Positions 49,077 through 63,246 of a stretch of 64,000 nucleotides of DNA are shown here, piece by piece. Under the pieces are notes generated by a model. That model saw only the letters and a list, made by a program, of their open reading frames with translations. It had not been told where the DNA came from and searched no databases. The position numbers were made by a program, and so were the translations under genes. Positions within the stretch are counted from its first letter, which is position 1. Each line of letters starts with the position of its first letter. This stretch comes from Typha latifolia (Eukaryota > Streptophyta > Magnoliopsida > Poales > Typhaceae), in NCBI GenBank assembly GCA_019914945.1, contig CM034109.1, positions 6,386,001-6,450,000 of the forward strand, given 5' to 3'.

Positions 49077-51605
49077 ATGAGGTCTGTGGACGAAAAGGGT
49101 TGCTATAACTCCAATGCCAACTCTTACAATTTCGAGTTCCAGAATGGGAACGCCGCAAACAAGGCGGCGGCGCGGCAGCATCAGAAGATGATCGGTTCGC
49201 GGACGAAGCCGATGCCTTCCAAGTGGGACGATGCACAGAAGTGGCTGGTCGGATTGTCCGGCGGTGGTCGAGATCACACTCACGCGAAGACCAAGCCGCG
49301 CAACTCCAATGCCGACGATAGGAGGCTACTGCATTCATTGTCTCAGAGGGGGAGAGATTCTTGCAGCAGCGCAGACGGTGCGTTGGAGTACGACTTAAGA
49401 CTCTCGATTGTTAATCAAGACGAGGGGGAAACCAAGAAGATAGATTGCGATCAACCATATGGCAGGGGTAGCAATCCGGTTGAGGATGCGACATTGGCAG
49501 TTAGATCGGTCTGTTTGAGGGATATGGGCACAGAGATGACTCCGATAGCGAGCAAAGAGCCATCTAGGACTGGCACTCCTCTTAGAGCGTCGACTCCGGT
49601 GCTGCGGAGTCCGATCTCTTCGAGATCGTCCACGCCGGGAAGATGCCATCAGGGGGCTCAGCAACATGAGAGCTACCAAAATGGTACGAGGAATATGGAG
49701 AGGAACGGCGAGCCGCCGGTGGCGTTTGGAACGCCGAATCGAAACGGCTGGCCTAGTACTGGTAGATCAGAAGGTGAGATAAATGGTAGCAAGATTGCCG
49801 AATACATTGGCTCTGAACAAATTGGTGGAAAACCGACTTCTCTCGAGTCCCGCGCCATGGCGTGGGACGAGGCAGAGCGCGCAAAGTACACGGCAAGGTA
49901 CTTCGCTAACGATTTGGTTAGTAGGTGATAGTATCTAAATATTCTTTTTTGGCTTATTGAAGTAGTTTCTTCATCACTTCATCTGCGTTCCTGAAAGATG
50001 TTTTCTTAATCCTTCATTGTTGAGACTTATCTCATTAAACTTAACTACAATGAGTTGTGTGTTTGTAATATCCTGTACATTGCAAAACATGGCTAATATC
50101 CTGCATGCAGATTTTTGTTTCGAAGACAATGGAACTCAACCAGAATTAGCCGATTCTCACATTGAGTTACCATTTCGATTTCATGTTATATGGATTATTT
50201 TTCTGCGAATTTCTGTCGGTAAATTTGTCAGATTAGGGTATACATATATTGTATATTTTCTTGCACTTTCAGTGAATAAATCTTCAAATAATATGAGAGC
50301 TAGCTCTAATTTATGTTGTGACATTCGAAAATAATCAATATTTTTAACACTCTAGCTATCTTGTTTCAGATACAAGCGTGAAGAGGTGAAGATACAAGCT
50401 TGGGAAAATCATGAGAAGAGGAAAGCTGAGATGGAAATGAGGAGGCTGGAGGTACTAACTTGTGTTGATCTTAACTACTACTTACTGGATTTTGCTACGA
50501 CTAAGCAACTACCATGCTATGTTCTATCTTTTTAACTTCCAGTTAGCTAGCTTGCTTGTAATCTTTAACTGTTTAGTGAATACACATGGTGTCTATAAAG
50601 TGCAAACAAAAAAGAAATAGTATTAGAGATGGTTATGTTGAACGTTTTACAGAGAATATGCTGAACTAACTGTGCATTAAGGGGGTGTGGTTCCATTTTG
50701 TGCATCCTCCTCTGGATCAGCTCTTTATCGCTACATTTTAAATGGCCATCCTGTTTTCAAGTCAATATTATCATTGCTAGACATCTATAGCTTACTGTTT
50801 GCCTGTTAATTGTCAGAATTTTAGAGAAGATGCAACGAGCTGATCTCCAAAAACTGTGAAGATTCATATAAAGTTATATAGCCCCATAAAAATTTGAGAA
50901 TTCCATATGAAATGTATGAGATATATAATCCAAGAAAAATACCCATCTTCATATTTCAGATCATGGAAATCATCAGGAACTTTCAAGCTTGATTTTTCAG
51001 TAATTAACATTACCAACACTGTTCTTGTTGTTATACATGCTTCCAGAAATGCTGGGCTTGAGCATGAAATAGGACAGAACTATCACAACCTGTGTCTTAC
51101 TGTCTGTTGCTAAACAAGGCCCATCAATATTTCAGAACAGTCGTGCTCTCTGAAAAACATTAATATGCTATTAATCGTCCAGTATATACATTGCAAATCA
51201 TATCTTCCAGTCATACATAAATCTTTGTATCTTAAAGATGCTTGTCCAAGCACAATATTCAGTTCTATCATCGTTCTTTGTAGTAAATTATCAACATCTT
51301 GCAAATGTTTTTTTTTCTTGAATATTACATATTTACACATGACCTTTTTTAATTAAGTATGAACTGATCTCAACCACTTTTGTTGTTGCTATTAGGTCAA
51401 GGCTGAGAGAATGAAGTCGCGAGCTCAAGAAAAGCTCACAAATAAGCTGGCCGCGACACGGAGGATAGCTGAGGAGAAGCGTGCTAATGCCGAAGCTAAG
51501 CTAAACGATAGCGCTGCAAGAACTTCGGAGAAAGCAGACTACATAAGAAGAACAGGGCACTTCCCCTCTTCCTTCTCCTTCAAGTTGCCTTCTCTTTGTG
51601 GTTAA
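49077..51605 (+). CDS. remorin family protein
   Basis: Plant-specific plasma-membrane nanodomain protein of the remorin family. Three exons: 49077-49897, 50370-50451, 51396-51605, giving 370 codons plus stop. The N-terminal two thirds is polar and disordered, with a Ser/Thr/Pro-rich patch at about 163-190 (TGTPLRASTPVLRS). The Remorin_C domain runs from about 258 to the end: AMAWDEAERAKYTARY, then a Lys/Glu/Ala-rich coiled coil (about 275-345), then GHFPSSFSFKLPSLCG. The Cys at 369 in the C-terminal anchor is where remorins are S-acylated. The long N-terminus places it among the long-tailed remorin groups. Intron phases close exactly. Partners and regulation cannot be read from the sequence. 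Confidence 0.92.
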
Positions 51606-52941
51606 GAAAATAAGAATCATCCATTACTGCACTTGTCAAATAATCTGGAGGGTGGTTTCTGTTTCAGCTCCATTGATACATCTTTTTTTTGTTTTTTAAA
51701 ATTCAGTGCTGTCATGTTAATGTATTTCCTCAGAAATATTAATCATTTACCTTTTTCATTCTATCAGTTTTCATCTTTTATATATTTCAGCTCATCTCTT
51801 GAGTTCATAGTACTTTCTTTTAGCTGATTGCAGTGCACTACACTAGCACCACTGGCATTAAGTTACAGCTAATAAGATAACATGTATTACATTGTTGAAA
51901 TTAATGAACTTGAATTATTATTTTTTCCAACCATATGCCTTTATTGGCATTTATAGCCCTACTTGCAAGTTATCTGGATCATATTTCGACAGTATTTATA
52001 ATCTTTTAAACTCTGAGTACACAAGGAATTCTAGTCCTCAATGAAATTTCAAGCAAAGTTTGAGGATCCCTAGTAGGTATACTTAACAGGAATGGTTTTA
52101 GATATCTAAGAAAGACATTCTTAAAAAATGTACATACTTTGACATCTGATGCACAAAAAAAGAGTAAAATAGACCTCTTACTACAGCCTCTTTTTTTTTT
52201 TTTTTTTTGAGAAGATTACTACCACCACTTTTCACATGATGAATATTTTACATGCCAGCATATTCGCAGGTGTCGATAGGATATCAGAGTATCTGCAAAA
52301 GTATTAAGCATAAATCACACAAATACAAATAAAAATTGAGGTTATTTTTTACTTTTAAATTTTATCCTATCAAATGCCAAATGGGGGTTTTTGTAATTTA
52401 ATTAGAATTTAGTTTTTAATTTAATATATAAAATTGAGTGTATATATTTTTTATAACCGATGTATATTTTATTATAATGAAATATATATAATTTATATAT
52501 GCCATGAACACTATAATTTATTATTATAAATTAAAAAAAATTAACTATAATTAAATTAAAGCACCGGCGTCAGGAGCATGTATGTGCAAACGTTCAATGT
52601 GAAGTGTTTGGGATTGCTTAAAAATCCCCGAACTTTTGGAATGTTTTAAGATAATTGCCGCCGGATCATCCGGTAGTCACGACAACCAATGAGGGCCTGC
52701 CAAACATCCAGATGAATTAAATTCCAAAATCTAAGGCTGCAGACGATCTACTTTCTCTCCCATTTTGCCTTCCAACCATCTCTCAGACTCTCACACCGCC
52801 GCCACCGACGCGCAACCCTCCCCCGGTCTTTAATCACTCGGCATCAGCAAAGCTTATCACCAAATTTCCCACCAATGCCTAATAACGAACCATCTCCTCG
52901 CTCCTCTCCCTCGGTCTGCTTCGTCGTCTGAATCGGGATCG
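51606..52941. other. 3' UTR of remorin and promoter of the kelch gene
   Basis: It contains a poly(T) run at about 52190-52208 and an AT-rich stretch (52320-52560). A pyrimidine-rich leader (about 52740-52941) leads into the kelch start codon. No other gene is seen. Confidence 0.5.
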
Positions 52942-55900
52942 ATGGCGAGATTGGGGTCGAAGCCCGCGGCGAGGAAGTACGTCGTCGTCCTCTCCGGCAT
53001 CGCGCTCCTCGGCGTTGTCCTCATCGCCGATTTCCTCTGGGCTTCGTCCTCGTCATCATCCTCCTCCCTCTACTCCTCGCCGCTTTGGTCGACGACGTTG
53101 GATCTGTCTCTCCAAGAAACCCCTGCTCCCGGCTCTCCCGTGGCCAAGAAGGTGAGTCCGATCTGAGATTCATGTGAAATTAGGGTTTTGGTTTTGGTTA
53201 TACGCGAGAAATCTGTGGTAATGCTGCATAATTCCTTCAAACTGTCGGTCTAGATTTACATGGATTTGTGCATCTGCTTATCTGATGCTTATGTAGGCCA
53301 TATGGTAAGACCTGTTAGCTTGATGAGAATTGTTGAAGTTTCTATAATTTTCCTTTTAGTACGATATCCTTCCTAGCTCTTGCTTTGTAGTTGAAGCCTG
53401 AAGATTGTTTGAAGTTTGAACCATCTTCTTCGTACATATAACTTTGGCTTGTGTTGATTTTGTGATGGCTCCTATAGCATTTTATCTTTATTTGAGGATG
53501 TTCATTTGTATGCCGCCTCTGTAGAAGCAACCTATTCTTGGGTAGTTTATTTAAATTGGATCTTATCTTAGTTGTGTCCTGTAGGGCAATTTGTGAAAAT
53601 ACTATAGAATATTGCATTTAAGGTTGGTTTTAGAGTGATCATGGAAACAAAACCGATCTTTTTGGCTGTAACTGATTGGGTTTGGTCGAAGCATAAAACC
53701 ATGGTACTTAAAAAGTCTTTGGTGAAAGTGCAGCTTTCATGTGGTCTGTTCTTTTCAATTAACCAGAGTTTTGTTGGTTTTTCAGATTAAGAAGGATGAT
53801 AAAGCATTAAATTCAAAGGACATTAATGCTACTTTTGCTGATTTACCAGCACCAGAGTTAGAATGGCAGGAGATGGCAGTAGCTCCTGTGCCTCGGCTAG
53901 ATGGGGCTGCTATTCAGATTAAGGATCTTTTATATGTTTTTGCTGGATATGGCACCATAGACCATGTGAGAAAATTTTAAACATAGCACATAGTACCTTT
54001 TATCTTGTTGCGTCATAGCTGTTTTCCCATTCAAATTGCTTTTCTGTCCTTCCTTTTCTAATTGTACATACATATTGTTTGTTTACTACAAGAAAATAGT
54101 ATCTTCAGATTATATCTCAAAATGACCCGCTGATTTTCATCTTAGTGTGATTTTCACCTGTACATGTCTTGAGGTGTGATTTAGTCTATGTATGATAATG
54201 CAGTATCGCCGATGCCCTTTTGATTATTTTAAAAAGTACGACCAGGCAGAAATTTACATTTCAATTTGCATGATTGACCAATTTATTAATCAATTTTCTA
54301 TCATTGATGGTTGGCATATTTACCTCATTGGGACCCTTTAAAACAGATAAACTATTGAACACCTTCATGCAATAGTATGACCTACAATTACCACCGTAAT
54401 ATCAAGCAGTTGAACTTTATTGAACTTCTATGTCTTGTAGCAATATTCCTTTTGCTTTCTGCATTACTGTGAATCAGGGTTGGAAGTAGTTGGGATGGTA
54501 GGCTTAGATTGATGATAGGATGAACCAGATGCTACCCATGCTTGAATCAGGTTGATTACAAGTCCATACACTCTAATTTGTGTCTGGTCTGGGTAACTTT
54601 GGTATCCTTAAGCTACCAGTTTTTGAGGTAATTTGAATAAAGGGCGTATAGTCTCTTAGATATAAACAATAGGCAAGTTATCAACTAATCGGTACACCTT
54701 ATGGTGATATATTCTTATTTCATACTATTCCAGCACAAATTGGTCACCATTATTGACAACTGATTCTGCTATATATATAGATTTATGCTGACACTTGTCA
54801 ATTCCCAGAATCTTCATATATTATGACACATTAGGGATTCAGATGTTTTAGAACTCTAATCTTCCCATATTGAATGTAGATTTTTTTTAATCATATGAAA
54901 TTCTTATTTGAAATGGCGTGAGATCTCCTACAGTCCGGACTCCTGATCAAAACACTGATGTTAAATGTGTTGCATTTCTTTTGCCTTTGTCTTCATCCTC
55001 TGAGAAAGAAGTGGGATCTTTTTTTCGTCTACAAGGCCTTCCAGTCCTCATTCTTAAGCCTAGCAACAAAAGCTGGGTGCTACTAATAATATGGACATAC
55101 AGATCCTTAATCCTCTATATATATCTATGCACATTAGCTTTTCTCTTGCCAAGTTGTGTACAGATATTTGCACATCCATCTTAACATTGTCATATCATAT
55201 ATTTAATCTTATTTTGTTAAACTGTTCTAATGCTTATATTTAAATCTTGGACTGCAATACATATCATGCTCAAATCAGCTACTGACTACTAGAAGTATTC
55301 ATATGCTTTCTAAATTTCTTATTTGATTCGTAGAAGAAAGTGCAATTTGAGTATCCATTGTTCCACGCAGAGCTTGCTTGCTTACTATATATAAATTGTT
55401 TAGCATGGACTTTACAAGTATTTACATGTCACTCAATTGCTGACGATGGGTCAGCCCCTGCTAATATAGAACGATGAAAAGGATGTGCTGCATTAGAAGG
55501 CCAACTGTTTTGCTTATGATTTTAGCCTTTTAGGTTCTTGCAGATGTTCTATTATTTTCTTCTAAATATTATTTGTTTTGATTTTTATGATAAATGATCT
55601 TACAAGCTTTATCCAGTGTCTTTTCCTTCCAGGTGCATTCACATGTGGATATTTATAATTTCACGGATAATACGTGGGGAGGAAGATTTGATATGCCAAA
55701 AGAAATGGCACATTCACATTTAGGGATGGCAACAGATGGAAAATACATTTATATAGTAACTGGACAATATGGTCCCCAATGCAGAGGACCTACAGCCCGC
55801 AATTTTGTACTGGACGCAGAGAAGAAAGAGTGGCATGATTTGCCTCCATTGCCTGTGCCTAGGTAGATCCAGAATTGATCTGTCAACTTAATTTATGGCT

Positions 55901-58900
55901 ATTTTCAGTTTGCCATACTATATTCCTTACTAATGAGTCCAAGCCTTGCCTTTTTTTGTTCAATAAGGAGTTATGATTCATGTGATTACTGGTCCTGAAA
56001 AGCCTCTCCAAGATCCTCTGGCAAACTTGTGTCATACTACTGTGATAGCTGACATGAATTGCTCCGCTTTGGTCAATTCTAGTTTTTCCTCTATTCTTAG
56101 GAAATTTTGTTATGTTATCATTTCCAATTTCAACAAGGTTACTTCAATTATTGTCTTATTGTATTCAGTCTACAGAATCTCATAATTTCGTTAATCATGC
56201 TACAGTTAGAAAACTTCTACTATTGGAAAATCTCAAATTTTAGTGCTAAAGTACTGTGATATTTTTCTAGGTATGCGCCAGCCACGCAACTTTGGAAAGG
56301 CAGGCTCCATGTAATGGGTGGTAGCAAGGAAGACCGCTATGGGCCTGCAGTAGATCATTGGAGTCTTGCTGTAAAAGATGGAAAAGCTTTGGAGAATGAA
56401 TGGCGAAATGAGATACAAATACCACGTGGTGGCCCTCACAGGTCTGTGGGCAGTTTCCCTTCAGTTTTTGTTCATTTTCTATCTAAAAAGTGTCTTATCT
56501 CAATGCTGTGGTTTATTACTGTATAAAACATTGAACTGCCATGAACTGGCAATATGACTTCTTTTTTCATTTTTAAAAGGTAAAGTAGGAATCCGGTTGC
56601 CTTGGCTATGTATTCTAAAGTTATATGGTGACATGTGCGACTAGGGATTTCTAAATGCTCCCTTAGCTCTTGATGAGTCTGTTTCCCAGCACTTTACTTG
56701 TACCTGCATATGCTCATAATTTCATGTGGCTACCAAGGTTGTTGGAACATTGTATATTTATGGTTTAATCCTCTTTGTTTCAGTAGTTTATTTTTTCGCA
56801 TTCAAGTCATAGGTCACGTTATCATGTTAGCCAAGATCACTTTTTGTGATCTACATATAAAAGTTTCTCAATACTACAAATGTTGCTCTAAAGATTGAGA
56901 ATTAAGCAAATGCATATGTTCAGTATGTGTAGACATCTCATCAATTCTGAACTAGTGAGATTATTTACATTAGAAAGTAATCATATTAACACAAGTTGTT
57001 TAACTATTGGTAATCTAAGCCAACGATGGCCATACCAATGGCACGGCATGCCCCACTGTGCTAGTGGCATGCCCCCACGTGCCACTATCACGTATTTATA
57101 ATATTTTTAATAAACTTTTTATGATATTTAAAAATATTTTTCGGTCTTCAACATATCAATCTTTAGTTTTTGGTTTAAATATATGTATTAAAAGTTTAAA
57201 ACCTACATTATAATGTTTTATATTTAGATTGTTTTTGTAAATGATATATTTTATTAAAGATAAAGCAATAGTTAAATATAAATATTATTCAACACATACT
57301 ATGATTAAAGACATTCATTAAAATTAATATTAATGATTGAATACTTCATAATATAATTGAACATATAATATTAATCGATAATAGTTTAATAATTAAAATC
57401 AATATCTAGTTGAATGTAAAATGACGAGGAGAATTAAATACTTTATTTATCGGCTTAAGAATAATACGAGGATGTTACATTAAATACTGTCGATATTCTT
57501 GAAAACTCATTCACTGATAGTATTGCTCATTGTAACGTCTCACGGCTTTATAACAGATGAAAATTTAATAATTCTCCTATGATATGATATGGATATTGAA
57601 CATGCACAGAAATGAATGACATCGGCATAGGCACAGACACATTATAAGCATATACAGATTGTGGATATAGAGTATAATAATAGTGTTCTAACTCTGGTGG
57701 GTGTGATTGATATGATGATAATTATGATGAACTAATAGGGGTGAAAATGGATCGGATACGGATCTGATAGTGCTCAACCCATATCCGGATCTATATTTTT
57801 AGTCCAGATACGGATTTAGATACGGATATTAGACGGATAGCAAAATTTAAAACTATATCCTAACTAAACGGATACGGATAATTTTCGGATAGATGATCGG
57901 ATCTTAAACGAATATTGATTTAATTTAAAATAATTATAATATTTTATTTAGATATAATTAACACAAAATTATTAAGAGTTTTACGACAAATAATTTTTTT
58001 GTATGTCAAATTTATAAAATTAGAGAAATTAATCTCTATAAATAATATATAACGTATTATTAGTAACGATATTAATATTTACTATTTAAATAAGCAAACT
58101 AAAAACTGTAAATCATTTAAAAAAATATGCGAGTAAACGGATATCTGATATCCGTATCCGAATTCGAAAAATATATCTGACCCGTATCCGAATCCGTATC
58201 CGAATTTTTTTTCAAAAATTCTATCCGTATCCGAATCGGATAGAAATTTTTTATCCGAATTTGATCCTTATTGGGTCGGATAGCAGGTCGAGTCGGAGTT
58301 AATCCAACTCGTTTTCACCCCTATGAACTAATATCATCCTGTGGGTGCACCTCTCCTAATATTCGGCTACTTATAAAAAGAATACCTCTCTAAGAAGGTT
58401 CTGTAATAAGGACGCATGTCTCATCTCTTATTATCATCGCCACCAGACTGAGTTTCGTTATTATCACCATCACCATCACCATCACCATTATTACCATCTT
58501 TAGTCTCATTATCATCAATTTTATCTAAGCCTTCTAAATGATCAATTGATTAGATGATTTGATAATGACTGATGAAAATAGAATTTAAAAAAAATAAATA
58601 GCTCCACATAGCAAAATGACCGGCACGGGGTTGTGGCAGATGATACACAGTCGTGCCAGTCCAGCACGGCACGCGTGCCGTGTAGCATGCACCCTTGCTG
58701 GTCAGCATGAGGGTGTGCCACTGGCACACCCCGTGCCAAGTGTCGTGCCGTGCTATTACTGACATGACCATCTATGGTCTGAGCCCAAATTGCAAAATCT
58801 TTTTATTATTTATTGACTGCTAAGAAAATCCCCTTTTGTTGGGCACACCATGCCTCTCAACCAGATTAAATGCCTAATTTAGAAAGACATGCCAATTTGC

Positions 58901-61900
58901 AGGTATCTGACAGAACTAAAGTAACAGAACTTTATTAATAGACATGTATGAAGGATCAATTGTTTCATTTGGTGACAGCTATCTCTTTGCTCCTAAAGTC
59001 TATATGATCCATACTTGTGGCCTGTGGTTCACATGTTGAATTTACCTGTACAATGTACTACAGGTGCCAAGTGTGCTCCCTTTTGTAGTTCCTGCATTGG
59101 TTGTCTCTTTAATTTAATATCAACATCCTTAAGGAATTAATCTCTATTTTATTGCACTTGTATGTTCATTCTTAGATTCTTCTAAAGTTCTATGTAGGAC
59201 AATAACATCCGTACACATAGCTTGTATGATGTGTTTAAAACTTTAAATATCAAAGCTACTTCAGGAGGCATTATAATGTCCTTTATTGTGGGATTCCTGA
59301 ATTTTCTTGTCTTGATTCTCTGAGCATCATTTTTAAGGAAAAAAACGTCTTCACCTTCTTGCACTAGTTATCTTGAGCTGTTGAGCAAGCATTAATTTGA
59401 AGTTTGAACTCAAAAGTTGTCTATATACTTGTAATATGATAGTTCATGATTTTGGTATATAGAAGGTAGTTTAGTTTGGTGTCCCGTGATCAGTCTCTGG
59501 AGAGATGTATATGCCATGCAAATATGAAGATAAATTGAGCAAAACAAAGGTAAAAGTAGAAAAAAAAAGCTATGAGATTTAGGTAGATCTCAACCCAGCT
59601 GCAATTCTAGATTGAACTTTCACCAATAAACACAAAATTTGTTTCCCCTAGAACTTCAACCCTAATTTCCAGAGTGTGAAAAGTAGAGTCCAATTGGCAT
59701 AGAATCCAAGCTCATCTACTCCATAAGGGGTTTTTCCAGCTATAATTGTAATTTAGTGGTTGAAATTTCAGTTGAAAAATACAGAATGAGGGTTTTTCTC
59801 AAATTTTTTGTCCCAATCTAAAATAAATCTGATAAAGTAAATTAGAAAAAAAAATCATAAAATTGGACTCTAATTGTTACATGAATCAAGCAGATCTACA
59901 TTCTACATATTGATCGACTTCAATTTTCAGTAGTTCTGTCTTTTCATTGGAATCAAACATGTGTGTAATTTCCATCATTTTCTCTTTGAATATTCCTATT
60001 TCTACACAACATTGAATGTGTTATACCAATCAAGGATTTCCTTGCCGTTGGTACGTGCCATGCTATTCGCTGATTGGCACAACACATGCCATGCTGGCAC
60101 AAAACTTGTTGAAAAAAAGAGGGCAAGGAGAGAATTGGGAGAGAGGGAAAGAAGGAGAGAGAGAGGGCTTACCTCCGTCGAGAGCCCTTGCCTCTTTGAA
60201 TGGAGAAGATGACAACTCCTCGGAGCATGCCCTAGGTAGGAGAAATGCCTCAATTAATCAGGGATGATGACTATGCAGAGCATCTTAATTGACGATCTGC
60301 AACTTATTAGAGGATCCTATTAAATGTTTAGAATGATCCGCTTGAAGCAGATCATGACTAAATCACGTTCCAATATGAATAGATTGTCTTCTCCATCGTA
60401 TTCTCCAGCGATGGTTAGGGCAAATCAATGCCCTAACCCTTTCCGACCACTGCAGGAGAGTTCAAGGTGCCTCCCATAACGTAGAACACTGTTAGAAGGT
60501 GTTTCACAGCCTTTTACCTTGGTGGCTCCCCTTATGCCACGTGCCAACCGGCACCACTATCCTTGACATCAATACCTAGGGTTAAAAGATTTATTTAGCC
60601 ACTAAAAGCTATTTTAAGCTCTGAAAAGGCCTAAAGATCTACTTTCATAGTCAGACCTATCTTTCTTTTTCTACTTGTCTGTCCATATTGTTACAACTTC
60701 TGTTGTTGTAAGAGTTCACATGTGGTTTTGCTTCTCTCTATGAAGAAATTTTAGACATTATAATATTTGATAATCATGTCTAGTTGTCAAATTACTCATG
60801 CTACTGTATTTCATCTGTCACCATCTGTCTTTTCTTTTTACACTTTCCATATCATACTACACTATTAAAAGAGCAATTGGTGTAAGAGTTTACGAGAGAC
60901 GTCACTCATTGTATTCTTTGTGTTGCTGTCAGAGTAAATATTTAAAAGTGGTATGATACTTAGATTTTTGTTTATTTTTTTTTTTTTTTGGTTATCAGGG
61001 CTTGTGTTGTTGCTAATAATCAACTTCTCGTTATTGGTGGTCAAGAGGGGGATTTTATGGCGAAACCAGGATCACCAATTTTCAAGTGTGCTCGAAGAAA
61101 TGAGGTATGCAGCTAAATTATTTCATAGGATGAGATTTTATCTTAAATTCAATTTTTCCAAATTGATTTTGCTATTGATTTTAGTTGGATGATGTCTCCG
61201 AACACTATTTTGCATCGTTTTTATATATTGAGCAACATTTCAACCTGTGTATTAATTGTGCTTATTTTCTTTTACAAGCCATCACCATCTGGTTGGATAG
61301 GTCAATGACTTACTAGAACAGAACAGAATGGAGAAAGCATGAAATCTGTCAAGCTACAAGCATTTTCTCTAAAAGTATATCTAAAACTTGTGGGAGAAGT
61401 GTTTGATTGACAGCTACAATGAGTGCTGGTAGCAATCTCGAATGTTACTTATAGTCTGTGCTGGGAGGGACTAGTCACTTAGTTTGGTTATTTAGGGGCC
61501 CTTGTGCATTTCGCTATAGGTACCACAAGATGTACCCAAGATTGTGCCCAGCTGTGTTGGGCTTGGGTTTGGACTCAGGCCTGATCACTCTCGGCCGGAA
61601 AGCTCAAGCCCTCAATTTCTAGATTGATGATTTTGAAATTATTTTTCACTTAAGCAACACTGCTTATAGAGGATGTCGCATTTAGCCCAAAGGAATAAAC
61701 ATCTGTAGTGGATGATATATTGTATTTTGTCAGTGGGAGCATCCACCTTAAGGCTATTAGTTAGGAATCATGTCCTTTAATTTTATAGATCATATTCACT
61801 GCATAGCAAGCTCTTTGACTAATTTTCTCTTTTCTCTGATATGTAGAGGCCTTGTTTTTGGCTTGCTCACTAGTCACTTCTTTGATCATATTGCCTGATA

Positions 61901-63246
61901 GTCTAGCATTATCAATCTACACAGAATAATATGATGCATACAAGTTATAATCTTCAACTAAGAACCATTTATATATTTCCACTTCTCATGGTTTAATTTT
62001 ATATCATATTTTATAAATTATATTTATTTTTTATTTTTTATATATTAAAAATGCTAAACAGTCTTAGCGCTTGTATACTGTCTATGTGCTATGCAGTGGG
62101 ATGACTGTTCACAAACCGCAGCCGTGTTTCGAAACATTGATATTGAATTCTATCCTCTTGGCTGATTCCTTGTCCTACACACCATACCTTTCTAGTGGCA
62201 TTTATTACTTCTACTGTTTTTCCTAGAGACGACAACCTAGTGGGCTAGTATTAAGGATTCAAACAGAGGAATGTCAGGGATGCTGATCATCTGAAAATAA
62301 TTTTGAGTTGGCCAATTTGGCCAACTTGAGGACATCTCTGATGAAACAGGCTTGAAACCAACCTAAAGTGAAATAAGGCCCTGGTCCAGTTTCGGACCTG
62401 GTTTTGAACCAATCTCCTCAGAACCAATCCATTTCTGCAAAAGCTGATTGGTTTCATCTTATAGTTCAACTTCAAACCACGACATAGTTAGGAAGTAAAA
62501 TACCAATGGTGGTTATGTTATGTTGAGGTGACAATAACAAAATTGGAGGTAAGATCCCCAATGATGATTATGTTGAAGCGATGATAAACATAATTTCATC
62601 ATGTAACTACAAAAATTGCTATATTAGCATTCAACATAGACTTATTCTGTGATTTGGAAAGGGAACATCAAGCTGAAAGTCTGCAGCTTTCTCATTCAGA
62701 ACTTTGGTTCCTTGCATCACACAAATTTAGAAAGCTCCCCCACTGTGCAATGTTGTAGATAGGGATTCCCTCATTATCTTCTGAAAGATGTGCTTTTGTT
62801 AAAGTATACTATTTGATTTCTAACAACATGGCCTCCGTGAGATGGTGAAAAAGGGGAAGCAGAAACAGCATTATAAACAAGTTGTCATTGTCTCCTTTAT
62901 TATACATCTAAACTTATGTTGATTTGTTTAACTTTTCTATTGGACATTCTTATTAGGTTAGATGTTGAGGTACTTTCTTCTCACTTTGTTATGTTATTGG
63001 AGGTGAGTGCTCATGTTCACAGAATTTGTTCTTATGCAGATTGTGTATAACAATGTTTATATGCTTGATGATGGGATGAAGTGGAAGGAACTGCCACCCA
63101 TGCCAAAGCCAGATTCACATATAGAATTTGCTTGGGTTAATGTAAACAATTCCCTTTTTGTTGCTGGAGGCACCACAGAGAAACACCCTACGACCAAAAA
63201 GATGGTGTTAGTTGGTGAAATATTTCGGTTCAATTTGGATACACTG
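52942..63246 (+). CDS. kelch-repeat type II membrane protein (3' end cut by window)
   Basis: A kelch/galactose-oxidase-like protein resembling the Arabidopsis At3g27220/At1g51540 group. Exons seen: 52942-53151, 53786-53965, 55633-55862, 56271-56441, 60999-61104, 63040-63246, giving 368 codons in one open frame. The end lies beyond base 64000. Residues 1-12 are basic, 13-33 form one hydrophobic segment (VVVLSGIALLGVVLIADFLW), and a Ser run follows. This is a signal anchor with the kelch domain on the lumenal side, probably in the Golgi. Kelch blades show LLYVFAGYG, IYIVTGQYG, LHVMGGSKED, LLVIGGQEG and LFVAGGTTE. The family has a further blade, presumably in the missing exon. The molecular role is unknown. 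Intron 4 (56442-60998) holds three transposon insertions. Confidence 0.9.
57021..58776. mobile_element. hAT-like element, 1.76 kb, with a nested element
   Basis: Ends CAACGATGGCCATACC and, inverted, CATAGATGGTCATGTC, both followed by GCACGGCA-rich subterminal sequence. The flanks ATCTAAGC (57013-57020) and GTCTGAGC (58777-58784) match at six of eight bases, as expected for an aged 8-bp target duplication. The left terminus shares CAACGATGG and GGCACG-rich ends with the element at 33699-34164, so they are one family. No transposase is recognised. It lies in intron 4 of the kelch gene. Confidence 0.7.
57736..58323. mobile_element. non-autonomous hAT element (588 bp), nested
   Basis: Termini TAGGGGTGAAAA and TTTTCACCCCTA are perfect 12-bp inverted repeats. 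They are flanked by the perfect 8-bp duplication TGAACTAA (57728-57735 and 58324-58331). The subterminal regions are full of GGATACGGAT/ATCCGTATCC motifs in both orientations, as expected of transposase binding sites. There is no coding frame. It inserted into the larger element at 57021-58776 and is therefore younger. Confidence 0.92.
58776..60030 (+). other. kelch gene intron 4, part without recognised features
   Basis: AT-rich intron DNA between two hAT-like insertions. No exon or RNA gene is seen. Confidence 0.5.
60031..60565. mobile_element. hAT-like element, 535 bp
   Basis: Ends CAAGGATTTCCTTGCCG and, inverted, CAAGGATAGTGGTGCCG, followed inside by matching GGTACGTGCC/GGCACGTGGC. The flanks ATACCAAT (60023-60030) and ACATCAAT (60566-60573) agree at six of eight bases. 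GA-rich internal sequence and GGCACG-rich ends link it to the elements at 33699 and 57021. It is inserted in intron 4 of the kelch gene. Confidence 0.65.
61105..63039 (+). other. kelch gene intron 5
   Basis: A 1.9 kb intron with good GT and AG borders. No mobile element or exon is recognised. Confidence 0.6.
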
